Positions 35,499-44,675 of a DNA stretch of 64,000 bases are shown piece after piece. Positions within the stretch are counted from its first letter, which is position 1, and each line of letters begins with the position of its first letter. The position numbers and the translations under genes were made by a program. The stretch comes from DASQZT01 sp963728965 (GTDB lineage Bacteria; Acidobacteriota; Terriglobia; Bryobacterales; Bryobacteraceae): contig CAVSMH010000012.1 in assembly GCA_963728965.1 (NCBI GenBank), positions 620,001 through 684,000 of the forward strand, written 5' to 3'. The notes beneath the pieces were generated by a model that saw only the letters and a program-made list of their open reading frames with translations, was not told where the DNA came from and did no database searches.

Positions 35499-36944
35499 AT
35501 GCCCGAGACATTCCGAAATTACATCAACGGCGAATGGCGGGACGGAACCGCCGTGTTCGAAAACCGGAACCCCGCCAATACGGACGAGGTGGTGGGTAGC
35601 TTCAGCAAGGGGACGGCGCGCGATGTGGAACAAGCGGCCGACGCGGCCGAGGCGGCGCTCGCTCGATGGTCGTCGATGAGCGGCCCGGCACGGGGCAACA
35701 TCCTGTTCCGCGCGGCCGAACTGCTGGACGGAAGATTCGAGCAGGTCGCAGCCGATATGACCCGGGAGGAAGGCAAGACGCTTCCCGAGGCCAAGGGCGA
35801 GGTGCGGCGGTCGATCAACATCTTCCGCTACTTCGCCGGCGAAGGCGCGCGGTTGCCGGGGATGCTGGTGCCGTCCGAACGCGATCGCGTGCATATGTTC
35901 GCGCTGCGCAAACCCGTCGGCGTGGTGGGGCTGATCACACCCTGGAATTTTCCGAGCGCGATTCCGGCGTGGAAGCTGGCCCCGGCGCTGATCTGCGGCA
36001 ATACCGTGGTGCTGAAGCCTGCATCGGCCGCGCCGTTGAGCGCGTGGCGCCTGGTGGAGGCGCTGCACGAGGCGGGCATCCCGAAGGGCGTGGTGAATTT
36101 CGTGGCGGGCTCGGGCGGCGAGTTGGGACAGGCGCTGGTGAACGCCAAACCGATGAAGGCGGTATCGTTCACGGGTTCGTGCGCCACGGGAAACTGGCTG
36201 CACGCGGAAGCCTCCCGGCGGCGACTGCGGATTCAACTGGAGATGGGCGGCAAGAATCCCACCATCGTGCTGGCGGACGCCGATTTTCCCACCGCGGTGG
36301 AGAACGTGGTGAATGCCGCGTTCTTTTCGACGGGCCAGAAGTGCACGGCGACCAGCCGGGCCATCGTGGAAGAGGCCATCTACGACCGTTTCGTGGCGGC
36401 AGTGGTGGAGCGTACGAAGAAGCTGAAGGTGGGCAACGGCATGGAGCCCGGAATCGAAATTGGCCCGTGCGTGGACCAGGGGCAGATGGAGACGGTGCTG
36501 GGTTACATCGAGACCGGGCGGAAAGAAAGCGGCGCACCGCGATGCGGGGGGAGACGGTTGAGCGACGGTGCTTACGCCAAGGGCTATTTCGTGGAGCCGA
36601 CGGTGTTCGCCGACGTGGCGCCGGAGCACACCATTGCGCGCGAGGAGATATTCGGACCGGTGCTGGCCATCCTGCACGCCCAAGATTTCAACGACGCGAT
36701 GGGCATCGCCAACCAGGTCCCGTTCGGGCTTTCCTCTTCCATCCAGACGACCAACCTGTCGCGCGCCTTCGAGTACATCTACCGCGCCGAAGCCGGGCTG
36801 TTGACCATAAACCTGCCCAGCGCGGGAGTCGAGTACCAGCTTCCCTTCGGCGGCACCAAGGAATCGAGCTTCGGACCGAAGGAGCAGGGGCCGGCGGCGC
36901 TGGAATTCTACAGCGACTACAAAACCGTGTACCTGAAATACTGA
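35499..36944 (+). CDS. Aldehyde dehydrogenase, likely 2,5-dioxovalerate type
   Basis: A 481-residue ALDH. Catalytic Cys282 is in STGQKCTATS, general base Glu248 in LEMGGKNP, and the oxyanion Asn150 in TPWNFPSA. TTGGT-like residues are replaced by SFTGSCATG. The overall pattern resembles alpha-ketoglutarate semialdehyde (2,5-dioxovalerate) dehydrogenases. The RBS TTAGGAG precedes the ATG. The FAH-family gene overlaps its stop (TGATG), supporting a shared pathway: 2-keto-3-deoxy-pentonate dehydratase makes the semialdehyde, and this enzyme oxidises it to 2-oxoglutarate. Confidence 0.88.
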   Translation: MPETFRNYINGEWRDGTAVFENRNPANTDEVVGSFSKGTARDVEQAADAAEAALARWSSMSGPARGNILFRAAELLDGRFEQVAADMTREEGKTLPEAKGEVRRSINIFRYFAGEGARLPGMLVPSERDRVHMFALRKPVGVVGLITPWNFPSAIPAWKLAPALICGNTVVLKPASAAPLSAWRLVEALHEAGIPKGVVNFVAGSGGELGQALVNAKPMKAVSFTGSCATGNWLHAEASRRRLRIQLEMGGKNPTIVLADADFPTAVENVVNAAFFSTGQKCTATSRAIVEEAIYDRFVAAVVERTKKLKVGNGMEPGIEIGPCVDQGQMETVLGYIETGRKESGAPRCGGRRLSDGAYAKGYFVEPTVFADVAPEHTIAREEIFGPVLAILHAQDFNDAMGIANQVPFGLSSSIQTTNLSRAFEYIYRAEAGLLTINLPSAGVEYQLPFGGTKESSFGPKEQGPAALEFYSDYKTVYLKY

Positions 36945-37789
36945 TGCATCTTGGACAAATCAAATCGAACGGGGCGGTGATTGCCGCGATCTGCGAACAC
37001 GGCCTCGCCAGGCCGATTCCCAGCCACCGCACGCTGGACCTGATCCGGCGGTCGGAGGTGGAGGGGATTTCGCTGGGCGAGTTGGCAACCCGCCTGGCCA
37101 GCCGGCACGGCGAGCCCTGCGAGTCGGTCGTACCGATCACGCCGCCCGAAGTGTGGGGTTGCGGCTGCACGTACGAGACCAGCGCGGCGTTTCGCGATGC
37201 CGAGCACGGCACGCGGGAGGGCATGTACGCCTACGTGTACCGCGAAGCGCGGCCGGAGATTTTCTTCAAGGGAACGGCGCGGGTGTGCGTCGCCAGCGGC
37301 GCGCCGATTGGCATCCGGCGGGATTCGAAATTCACGGCGCCCGAGCCGGAACTGGCCGTGGTGCTGGGTTCGCGCGGGCGCATCGCCGGGTACACCCTGG
37401 CCAACGATGTTTCCGCCTGGGACATCGAACGGGAGAATCCGCTGTACCTGCCGCAGTCGAAGTTCTACGATGGCTGCTGCGCGCTCGGTCCCGCGATTCT
37501 CCCTTCCGAGGAGTTACCGGACCCGTACCATCTCGAGATCACGTGCACGGTAGAACGCGACGGAAAGGAATTGTTTTCGGGTGGAGTCTCCACCGCGGCG
37601 CTGCACCGGCGGATTGAAACGCTGGTGGAGTACCTGGTCCGCGCCAACCATGTACCGTGCGGCTCGGTGGTGCTGACGGGCACCGGGATCATCGTGCCGC
37701 AGGAGGCGGCGCTGGCCCCGGGCGACATCGTCACCATTCACGTTCCCGAAATCGGCACGCTCACCAATCGCGCGGCGCTGGTGGATTGA
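36944..37789 (+). CDS. Fumarylacetoacetate hydrolase-family protein, likely 2-keto-3-deoxypentonate dehydratase
   Basis: A 281-residue FAH-fold protein. The metal-binding core is APEPELAVVL with NDVSAWDIERENP, and the C-terminal GTGIIVPQEAALAPGDIVTI is the family end. Archaeal and bacterial homologues dehydrate 2-dehydro-3-deoxy-arabinonate/xylonate to 2,5-dioxovalerate. The translational coupling to an aldehyde dehydrogenase of matching type is the main reason for this specific call; a generic FAH hydrolase is the alternative. Confidence 0.82.
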   Translation: MHLGQIKSNGAVIAAICEHGLARPIPSHRTLDLIRRSEVEGISLGELATRLASRHGEPCESVVPITPPEVWGCGCTYETSAAFRDAEHGTREGMYAYVYREARPEIFFKGTARVCVASGAPIGIRRDSKFTAPEPELAVVLGSRGRIAGYTLANDVSAWDIERENPLYLPQSKFYDGCCALGPAILPSEELPDPYHLEITCTVERDGKELFSGGVSTAALHRRIETLVEYLVRANHVPCGSVVLTGTGIIVPQEAALAPGDIVTIHVPEIGTLTNRAALVD

Positions 37790-37792
37790 AAC

Positions 37793-38332
37793 TCAGTCGG
37801 CCTCGGGCGGCGGCGGTTCGAAGGCATCGAGCAGGTCGGGGTCCCGGGCGAAGCGTTTGAGCACGCGGACGATTTCGCCGGTGCGGAATCCGGCGCGGAG
37901 CAGTCGGCGATACGCCGCGGCGAGTTCCTTATCCTCCTGAAAGAGGCCATCGCGGGACGCCAGGCGGTACTTGCGCCGGATCCACTCCTCGATGAGGGCG
38001 GATTCGTCGACATCCTGGTAGACTCTGCGAACGGTATTTTCGGCGAGCGCGGGGGCCACGCGGTGCTGGCGGAGGTCCCGGAGCACGCGCGCGCGGCCGA
38101 GCTTCTGGTTGGCCAGGCGCGAGGCGGCGAAACCCTCGGCATAGCGGCGGTCGTCGAGGTAGCCGTGTTCCTTGAGGCGCGCGAGGATGTCGTCCACATC
38201 GGCGGCGCGTTCGGCGCGGCGACGCAACTTCTCGCGCAGTTCGCCGGTGGAATGCGCACGTCCGCCGAGGATTTTCAGTGAATAGTCCCACAGCGCTCCG
38301 GCGGCAAGGAGGCGCGGCTTTCGTTGCTCCAT
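37793..38332 (-). CDS. recX: Regulatory protein RecX
   Basis: A 179-residue protein of three-helix repeats: ALWDYSLKILGGRAHSTGEL, LKEHGYLDDRRYAEGFAASR, LGRARVLRDLRQHRVAPAL. RecX limits RecA filament activity. The ATG at 38332 is chosen because MEQRKPRLLAAGALWDYSLK opens the first repeat; the frame is open well upstream without natural sequence. It converges on the FAH gene with a three-base gap. recA is not in the window. Confidence 0.9.
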   Translation of the reverse strand: MEQRKPRLLAAGALWDYSLKILGGRAHSTGELREKLRRRAERAADVDDILARLKEHGYLDDRRYAEGFAASRLANQKLGRARVLRDLRQHRVAPALAENTVRRVYQDVDESALIEEWIRRKYRLASRDGLFQEDKELAAAYRRLLRAGFRTGEIVRVLKRFARDPDLLDAFEPPPPEAD

Positions 38333-38425
38333 GATTCTGATTCTTATGGGGGAGTATACTTGAGATTGGCTCAAGCTGACGGCTCTATCTTCACGATGAG
38401 CCGGGTGGACAGGAGGAATACATAA

Positions 38426-38734
38426 ATGGATAAGAATGCATTTTCCAGCTTCTTGCTGGGACTGGGAGTGGGTGTCGGTCTCGGCATGTTGTTGGCACCA
38501 AAGGCGGGGAAAGAGACTCGCGAGATCCTCAAGAACAAAGCGGGTGAAAGCACGGATTACCTGAAGCAGCGCAGTGCGGAAATGAAGCAAACGGCCTCCG
38601 AATGGGTCGACAAAGGCAAGGAGGCGTTGGGACGGCAGAAGGAGAACCTCTCGGATGCGATGGAAGCCGGCAAGCAGGCTTACCGGGACACTGTAGGGCC
38701 GCCGCCTCCCGCGGCGGAAGGCAGCGCGCAGTAG
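38426..38734 (+). CDS. YtxH-domain protein
   Basis: A 102-residue protein with an N-terminal glycine-rich membrane segment (FSSFLLGLGVGVGLGMLLAP), the YtxH pattern APKAGKETREILKNKAGEST, and an amphipathic helical tail. Strong RBS AGGAGG about 10 bases upstream. YtxH proteins are often stress-induced and membrane-associated; the role is unclear. It is followed by the coiled-coil gene at 38765. Confidence 0.85.
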   Translation: MDKNAFSSFLLGLGVGVGLGMLLAPKAGKETREILKNKAGESTDYLKQRSAEMKQTASEWVDKGKEALGRQKENLSDAMEAGKQAYRDTVGPPPPAAEGSAQ

Positions 38735-38764
38735 CACAGGGGAACGGGAGAAGGAGCCTCGCCC

Positions 38765-39418
38765 ATGCCGGACGACGTCTTTCGCATCATCATTGCAGTG
38801 GCGGTAGGGTTGGCCTGCATCGCTTTTCTGGCGCAGGCCGGGGTGGTGATCGCCCTTTATCGAGCCGTCCGCGGGATGCAAAGCAAGGTCGAACCGTTGA
38901 CGGAGCGCGCCCATCCGCTGCTCGACAAAGCGAAGGCGACGCTCGAAAAGATCGAGCCGGTGATTGCGAAAGTCACCCCACTCATGGATGAGATCAAGCC
39001 GTCGATCGCCAAGATCGGGCCGATTCTGGATCACGTCGTTCCGGCAGTGGACGAGGCCAAGAAAATCCTCCACACCGCGCACGGCATCCTGGAGGAAGCA
39101 CGTCCCCGGGTGGCCGAAATCTCCGAGCAGGTGGTGGGGATTGCGCGCGAAGGGCGCAAGCAAGTGGAGCACATCGGAACCATAGTGGGAGAAGCGGGCG
39201 ACCGCGCGCGCACGCGCATCGAGCAGATCGATCAGACGGTGGAGAGCACCGTGGATCAGGTGGAGCACGTGAGCGATTCGGTGAAGCGGGCGGTGCTGCG
39301 GCCGGTGCGCGAAGTGAACGGGTTGGCGGCGGGCATCTCGGCGGCGGTTTCCGCGCTGGTGAAAGGCCGCAAGTACCCCGTGGACGCCGCCACGCAAGAC
39401 GAGGAGATGTTCATCTAG
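38765..39418 (+). CDS. Membrane-anchored amphipathic helical protein
   Basis: A 217-residue protein. An N-terminal membrane span (IIIAVAVGLACIAFLAQAGV) is followed by about 150 residues of repeated amphipathic helix with an 11-residue-like Pro/Lys-Ile periodicity (KIEPVIAKVTPLMDEIKPSI, AKIGPILDHVVPAVDEAKKI), resembling DUF948 or apolipoprotein-like proteins. RBS AAGGAG precedes the ATG. It follows the YtxH gene by 30 bases; both are likely envelope or stress proteins. Confidence 0.75.
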   Translation: MPDDVFRIIIAVAVGLACIAFLAQAGVVIALYRAVRGMQSKVEPLTERAHPLLDKAKATLEKIEPVIAKVTPLMDEIKPSIAKIGPILDHVVPAVDEAKKILHTAHGILEEARPRVAEISEQVVGIAREGRKQVEHIGTIVGEAGDRARTRIEQIDQTVESTVDQVEHVSDSVKRAVLRPVREVNGLAAGISAAVSALVKGRKYPVDAATQDEEMFI

Positions 39419-39520
39419 CGGCGGGCGAGCCGCGGCGGCTTGCCCAGAAAACCCTGGCCGGTACCGGTACTCACGCATATTGCAGTCGAGTGGGTGGATC
39501 ACCATACTCGAACTGTTCTT

Positions 39521-40198
39521 ATGCGCACAATCAATTCAATCGCGGTGGCAATCGCCGCCTTACTGATTTCGAGCGGTCTCGCTTCGGCGAGTATCATCCA
39601 TCTGGTCTCCATACCTGGGCTCGAAACCGGCTTTTCGGACAAAGTGACGGTCGCGATTACCCCGGAACCGAGCGCCTGGCAGCATAACCATCCGGTCAAT
39701 CCGGGCGATCCGGCCGAAACGTCCGCAGTGTGGATATCCTACGACCTGACGGGTTACGGCGACGCGGTGTTTGTCCCGTATGGCGGCCAGACACCGGTGG
39801 GGTCGATCTTTCAGAGTTTTATTTCCGGGGCCGGAACGATGTACCTGAATGTGTGGGCCGACGACACGGCGGGCGTGTTTCTGGACGGGGTCAGCCTCAA
39901 GGCTCCGGTCTTTTCGCAGAGCATCTGTTCGGGCGCGCCGATCGGCTGCAGGCCGCAGGATGCCGGCGTGATCGTCACTGAACTCACCGCGGGGTCCCAC
40001 ACCCTGCAATTCGACCTGTATCAGACCGGAACCGGCACGACGACGAACGCCAACCCCACGGGCCTGCTTTTCACGGGCACTGCTCCTGGCGCGGATGAGC
40101 CCATCGAAACGGCACCGGAGCCGGTAAGTTTCCTCCTTCTTGGCAGCGGCCTGATCGCGACTGGTGTCTTTGCCCGCCGGCGAAACACCAAAACATAG
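39521..40198 (+). CDS. PEP-CTERM sorting-signal protein
   Basis: A 225-residue exported protein with signal peptide (SIAVAIAALLISSGLASAS). The body is beta-rich, and the C-terminus is a PEP-CTERM signal (APEPVSFLLLGSGLIATGVF followed by ARRR). Such proteins are processed by an exosortase and often go to extracellular matrix or exopolysaccharide. No exosortase gene is in the window. There is no Shine-Dalgarno before the ATG at 39521; upstream starts would precede the signal peptide awkwardly. The 264 bases downstream hold no supported gene. Confidence 0.85.
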   Translation: MRTINSIAVAIAALLISSGLASASIIHLVSIPGLETGFSDKVTVAITPEPSAWQHNHPVNPGDPAETSAVWISYDLTGYGDAVFVPYGGQTPVGSIFQSFISGAGTMYLNVWADDTAGVFLDGVSLKAPVFSQSICSGAPIGCRPQDAGVIVTELTAGSHTLQFDLYQTGTGTTTNANPTGLLFTGTAPGADEPIETAPEPVSFLLLGSGLIATGVFARRRNTKT

Positions 40199-40462
40199 GG
40201 CAGCGGGATCTGCCCGGGTCTTGCAGGGCGGCATCGGTGAGCACGGCGTCAGGCGGCACGGAGGCCCGCTGCGCCGTGCGGCGGCGCCAGTCTTTGAAAA
40301 AGCCGACCAGTTCGTGGGTGACAACGGCCGGAGGTACCAGGACTTCTTCAGCGGAATCGGGCGGCGGTAGGGGGGGTGAATGAGCCGCTACTTCTTGCGC
40401 GGCGCTTCGGCAACTTCGGCGGGCTGAGGCGCACACTCATAGGCTATTCTGAGTAAAGCATC

Positions 40463-40969
40463 GTGCTTCGGGCAACAGGCAGTGTATGCCGCGCCATTGC
40501 GCGGCTTGTGTCGTTAGGGGTTTCTCTGGGCGCCGCCTCGATTTCGGCTGACGCGCCGCTGGTACCACTGTCAGTGTGCGAGGTGCTGCGCGACCTGCCG
40601 GCGCACGACGGCAAGGGCATTGCGGTGCTGGGCCGATACTCGTTCCGGGAAGACGGCACGTGGATCGGGGAGCAGTCGTGCGAGCCGCCGGTAGCCGGTC
40701 CGCCGATCCTGTGGCTGCTCGAAAGCTCGAAGGACGGTCCGAAGCCGCCCGATAACTTCGAAATCGACGGGGCCGCGCTGCGTAAGAAGTTCGCCGCCCT
40801 GCAGCAGCACACGTCGCTGGGCAAGTTTCGCTTTGGCACACCGGACTACGACCGCTGGGCGGTGGTGTACGGGCGGGTGAAGCAGCGCGAGGGCGAAGAG
40901 GCCAAGAAAGCGCCGGCAAACCTGTTCTATCGCGGCAGCGGTGTCGTAATCTTCTTGACGACGCAGTGA
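40463..40969 (+). CDS. Hypothetical exported protein
   Basis: A 168-residue protein with a signal-like N-terminus (AIARLVSLGVSLGAASISAD) and a small beta-rich domain (VLRDLPAHDGKGIAVLGRYS; WAVVYGRVKQREGEE; GVVIFLTTQ at the end). The fold is OB-like by impression. The start is GTG, 12 bases after a TATTCT -10, with no Shine-Dalgarno. Similar small exported proteins recur in Solibacter-type genomes (recalled). Function unknown. Confidence 0.6.
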   Translation: MLRATGSVCRAIARLVSLGVSLGAASISADAPLVPLSVCEVLRDLPAHDGKGIAVLGRYSFREDGTWIGEQSCEPPVAGPPILWLLESSKDGPKPPDNFEIDGAALRKKFAALQQHTSLGKFRFGTPDYDRWAVVYGRVKQREGEEAKKAPANLFYRGSGVVIFLTTQ

Positions 40970-41001
40970 ACGCCGGAGATCCGGCCCGCGTCTGAAGCAG
41001 T

Positions 41002-41904
41002 ATGGGGCGGATCGGACGACTGGTAATCGCGGCCACGACGGGCATTGTCACGGGCACCCCTATCTGCGTTTACGTCCTGGCCGAGGGCGCGTTGCGGATC
41101 GGGGATCGCGCAGAGGGCCCGTCCGCGGCCGCGGAGGCTACCGCGCGCGCGACCGATTCGCGCTGCGACGATGTCGAGGTGCTTGCTGCGGATGGCGTGA
41201 CCCTGGCGGGCTGGCTGTTCACCCCGCAGAAGTGCAACGATGCGGTGGTGTTGCTGCTCCACGGCGTGGGTGATTCGCGCACAGGGATGCTGGGGTATGC
41301 CCGGTTCCTGCTGGCCAGCGGGTTCGGTGTTCTGGCGGCGGACAGCCGCGGACACGGGACGAGCGGCGGGGATGTGGTCACCTACGGGGTGAAGGAAACC
41401 GCGGACATTCACGTGTGGTCGGAATTCGTGTTGCGCAGGGAGCCCTTCCGGCGGCTCTATGGGCTGGGTGTGTCGATGGGCGCAGCCAACCTGCTGCAAG
41501 CGCTGCGCGGAGAGCCGGGATTCCAGGCGGTGGTGGCAGAATCGCCGTTCGCGACCTTTGAAGAGATCTGCTACGACCGCCTGCGCCAGCATTCCCGGTT
41601 GCCGCGCGCGGCGCTGTGGCCGTTGGTGAACCTTGCCTTCGGGTACACCCGGCTGCGCTATGGGGTGGACCTGCGCTGCGCCTCGCCGCTGGATGCGGTG
41701 CGCCAGACCCAGGTGCCCACCTTGCTCATTCACGGTTCGCGGGACACGAACATTCCGCCGCGGCATTCCGCGATGCTGCACCGGGCGAACCCGGGCGCGA
41801 CCACCGTGTGGATGGTGGAAGGAGCGAGCCACGTGGCAGTGTTGGGGAAGTGCCCGGAGGAGTACGCACGGCGGGTGGTGGCGTGGTTTGAGGAGCACCG
41901 GTAG
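41002..41904 (+). CDS. Alpha/beta hydrolase, membrane-anchored
   Basis: A 300-residue hydrolase with an N-terminal hydrophobic segment (LVIAATTGIVTGTPICVYVL). The nucleophile elbow is GLGVSMGAANLLQ, the oxyanion region LLHGVGDSRTG, the acid in IHGSRDTNIPP and the His in GASHVAV, giving a complete Ser-Asp-His triad. The pattern is that of the FrsA/BEM46-like serine hydrolases. Substrate unknown. It starts 32 bases after the hypothetical exported protein. Confidence 0.87.
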   Translation: MGRIGRLVIAATTGIVTGTPICVYVLAEGALRIGDRAEGPSAAAEATARATDSRCDDVEVLAADGVTLAGWLFTPQKCNDAVVLLLHGVGDSRTGMLGYARFLLASGFGVLAADSRGHGTSGGDVVTYGVKETADIHVWSEFVLRREPFRRLYGLGVSMGAANLLQALRGEPGFQAVVAESPFATFEEICYDRLRQHSRLPRAALWPLVNLAFGYTRLRYGVDLRCASPLDAVRQTQVPTLLIHGSRDTNIPPRHSAMLHRANPGATTVWMVEGASHVAVLGKCPEEYARRVVAWFEEHR

Positions 41905-41916
41905 GCGCCGCCGACG

Positions 41917-42642
41917 CTACACCGTTGGCGTGAACTGGGCCAAGTCGTAAATGCCGAGCTCTTTTTCCAGCTTCGCTACGGCATCTACGTTTTTCTCGAA
42001 GCCGTCGCCGTGGAAGAGCTGGTTTTCCTTCTTTTCGAACTCTTCGCCCAGCGCGGCGTACTCGTGGCCGGAAACGATCTTCCGGAACGCGGGAAACAGC
42101 ACCGTGTCCTCGCGGGCCTCATGCGGCTCGTACATGCGCACGAACTGGTGAAGCGCGTCCCGCAACTCGCCGCGCCGGCTGGCATCCTTCAGTGCCGCGG
42201 CATTGGCCAGTTGGATGGTGCGTTCCGTCAGCACTCGCCCTTTCTGGTGCTGAAGCTTGAGTACATCGACCAAGTCCACGAGGCGGTTGGCCTTGTGAAA
42301 CCGCGGGAAAAGGTAGTCCTCCTCCAGCTTTTCGTGATAATCCTCCACGAAGCTGCGGATCAGCTTCGCAGAGGACATCAGGACATCCGGCGGAAAGTCC
42401 CGCTTCGCGTCCATGCGAGTCATAATGTCGCGATAGATCAGCAGGACCCGCTTTAACACGCCATGTTCCCGCATGAGGTCTTCAGCGGGGGAGATTTCCT
42501 CTTCTTCCTGCTCGCCTTTATCCTCTTTTTTCCGGGCCGTCTCCTGGGCCGGCAGAAGATGCGAAGTGGAGAAAGTGGCAAGGCCGCCCGCCAGCAGGCC
42601 AGCCTTGCGAAGCCAAATGCGCCGTGCCTCAATCATAAGCAA
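41917..42642 (-). CDS. Hemerythrin-like HHE domain protein, exported
   Basis: A 241-residue protein. The N-terminus has a signal with Tat-like features (RRIWLRKAGLLAGGLATFST), followed by a Lys/Glu-rich linker and an HHE helical bundle: LMREHGVLKRVLLIY, DYHEKLEEDYLFPRF, LQHQKGRVLTE, YEPHEAREDTVLFPAF. These His/Glu residues suit a diiron site. Hemerythrin-like proteins bind oxygen or NO, or repair iron centres. Start could also be the Met at 42636. It converges on the hydrolase gene with a 12-base gap. Confidence 0.85.
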   Translation of the reverse strand: MLMIEARRIWLRKAGLLAGGLATFSTSHLLPAQETARKKEDKGEQEEEEISPAEDLMREHGVLKRVLLIYRDIMTRMDAKRDFPPDVLMSSAKLIRSFVEDYHEKLEEDYLFPRFHKANRLVDLVDVLKLQHQKGRVLTERTIQLANAAALKDASRRGELRDALHQFVRMYEPHEAREDTVLFPAFRKIVSGHEYAALGEEFEKKENQLFHGDGFEKNVDAVAKLEKELGIYDLAQFTPTV

Positions 42643-42765
42643 TTCCGGCCTTCACGCTATCATTTCCGAAGCCGAATGTCGAAGACGATCTGAGTGGAAA
42701 GATGCAATTGCGATTGGCGCGCTGTTCAGGTGGTCACAGGCGTTTACATGTGCGAGGGGCCGCGC

Positions 42766-44655
42766 CTATCGAAAAAGCTTCTCGAGTTTGGTTACCGCAT
42801 CTTCGATGCGTTGCGGCTTGCGGAGGACGCCCGCGAAGAGGTCGCCCTTTTCGCGAAAGCGATCGAGCGCGTTGGTGATGTTGAACCGTGTGGGATGGAG
42901 GCCGCGGTTCACTTCGGTCCACTCGAGCGGGGTGGCCACCGGCGCTCCGGGATAGGCGCGCAAAACGTATGGGGCGGCGACCGTTTTCGACTTGCCCACC
43001 TGCAGGTAGTCGAAATAGACGCGGTTCTTCTGGCGCTTGGCAACCGAGCGCGGTGTGGTGAACATTTCGGGCCGCTCGTGAATGACGACGCGGGCGATCA
43101 ACTCGGCGAAGATGCGCGCTTCCTCGTAGGTATAGACCGGCTCCAGGGGTATGTAGACGTGCAAGCCGTCGCCGCCGGTGGTCTTCGGGTATCCCTGCAA
43201 GCCGATGCGATCGAGAACGCGTTTGACCATCTGGGCCGCATCGACGATCATGTCGAACGGGCACTCCTGCGGGTCCAGATCGATGAGCACGAAGTCGGGA
43301 TTGTCGAGCGTGGAGAAGCGGCTCATCCAGGGGTTGTGGTCGATGCAGCCCAAGTTGACGAGGTAGAGCAGCCCGGCGCGATCCTCGGCGAACACGTAGC
43401 GGATGGGGCGGCCGACGTGCTCGGAATCGATGGGCTCAGTGCGCAGCCAGGAAGGAAACGTTTCGGGAGTGTTTTTCTGGAAAAAATACTCCTCCTTGAT
43501 GCCGTTGGGATAGCGCTTGAGGGAAAGCGGGCGGTCCTTCAGATGCGACAGGATCAGGCCGGCGACACCTTCGTAATACTCCAGCACATCGCGCTTGGTG
43601 TAGCCCTCGTCGGGATAGAAGACCTTTTTGAGGTTGGTGAACTTGAGCGCGTGGCCACCAATGGTGAGTGTGGCTTCGCGGGCACCGGGCTCGAACAGGG
43701 GGCCGGCCGCCTGTTCGCGGACCACTTCGGCAGCGGGCTTATCATTGCGCAGGCCGAGGTAGACGGGAGCGCGGAGGCGGTTGTCCTGGGTCCAGTTGGC
43801 GTACTTGACCTGACAGACGAGTTCGGGGCGCACCCAGGTGATGCCGCGATCGGGCTTGGGGCGCTCGACGAAGGGGCAATGGCTGGTGATGAGCGGCTGG
43901 AGGCGAGCGGAGAGGGCGGCGAGCGTTTTGGCGTCGAAGCCGGTGCCTACGTTGCCGACCCAGCGCAGTTTGTCCCCTTCGTGGACGCCGAGCACGAGCG
44001 CGCCGAAATGGCTGCGGTCTCCCTGCGGTTCGGTGAAGCCGCCGATAGTGAACTCCTGCTCGTTGACGATCTTGATTTTGAGCCACTCTCGGCTGCGGCG
44101 CGATTCGTAGCAACTGGATGCGTGCTTGGCGAGGACGCCTTCGAGGCCATTTTCGCGCGCCGCATCGAGCAGTTCCGTGCCGGCGCCGGGGAAGGCCTCG
44201 GAGATGCGCAGGGCGCCTCCGGGAATCACCGCCTGTTCGAGCAGGCGGCGGCGTTCGGCAAGCGCGACGTTGCGCAGGTCGTAGCCATCGAGGTACAGCA
44301 GGTCGAAGATGAAGTAGACCACCGGGGTGGAACGCACCAGGTGGGCAATCGTATTGGGATCGGAATTGGCGATGCGCGGCTGGATGAGATGAAAGCGGGA
44401 GACACCCTTTTCGTCGAGGACGGCGATTTCGCCATCGAGCACGGCCTGGCGGGCGGAGAGCTGATGGTGGAGCACGGCAAGCTCGGGGTATTGGCGTTCG
44501 CAGCGCAGGCCGCTGCGCGATTGCAGGCGCACCTCTTCGTTCTCGACGAACGCCACGGCACGCACCCCATCCCATTTGATTTCGAAGAGCCAGTCGCCGC
44601 CGTGCGGCGGGTGCTCGGCAAGGGTAGCCTTCATGGGCTCGATGCTGGAGGGCAT
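42766..44655 (-). CDS. ligD: DNA ligase D, ligase and polymerase domains
   Basis: A 629-residue frame. The ligase domain has the nucleotidylation motif EIKWDGVRA (Lys27) and DGEIAVLDE; its OB part follows. The polymerase (primase-like) domain starts near 335 (FTNLKKVFYPDEGYTKRDVL) with FVLIDLDPQE and GGDGLHVYIPLEP. Reading upstream of the ATG, this frame continues naturally (ATT GAC CCC TCC GGC CTG AAG: IDPSGLKGARPAEMPSS) to the A9 tract at 44700-44708, where the upstream nuclease frame ends. One added A would join them in the PE-ligase-polymerase order of Pseudomonas-type LigD. It acts with Ku in non-homologous end joining. Confidence 0.95.
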   Translation of the reverse strand: MPSSIEPMKATLAEHPPHGGDWLFEIKWDGVRAVAFVENEEVRLQSRSGLRCERQYPELAVLHHQLSARQAVLDGEIAVLDEKGVSRFHLIQPRIANSDPNTIAHLVRSTPVVYFIFDLLYLDGYDLRNVALAERRRLLEQAVIPGGALRISEAFPGAGTELLDAARENGLEGVLAKHASSCYESRRSREWLKIKIVNEQEFTIGGFTEPQGDRSHFGALVLGVHEGDKLRWVGNVGTGFDAKTLAALSARLQPLITSHCPFVERPKPDRGITWVRPELVCQVKYANWTQDNRLRAPVYLGLRNDKPAAEVVREQAAGPLFEPGAREATLTIGGHALKFTNLKKVFYPDEGYTKRDVLEYYEGVAGLILSHLKDRPLSLKRYPNGIKEEYFFQKNTPETFPSWLRTEPIDSEHVGRPIRYVFAEDRAGLLYLVNLGCIDHNPWMSRFSTLDNPDFVLIDLDPQECPFDMIVDAAQMVKRVLDRIGLQGYPKTTGGDGLHVYIPLEPVYTYEEARIFAELIARVVIHERPEMFTTPRSVAKRQKNRVYFDYLQVGKSKTVAAPYVLRAYPGAPVATPLEWTEVNRGLHPTRFNITNALDRFREKGDLFAGVLRKPQRIEDAVTKLEKLFR

Positions 44656-44675
44656 CTCCGCCGGGCGTGCGCCCT

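Noticed and set aside
40380..40440. Possible tail of a minus-strand gene ending EVAEAPRKK
   Set aside because: It has a natural-looking C-terminus but no start codon or coding sequence upstream; at most a tiny remnant.
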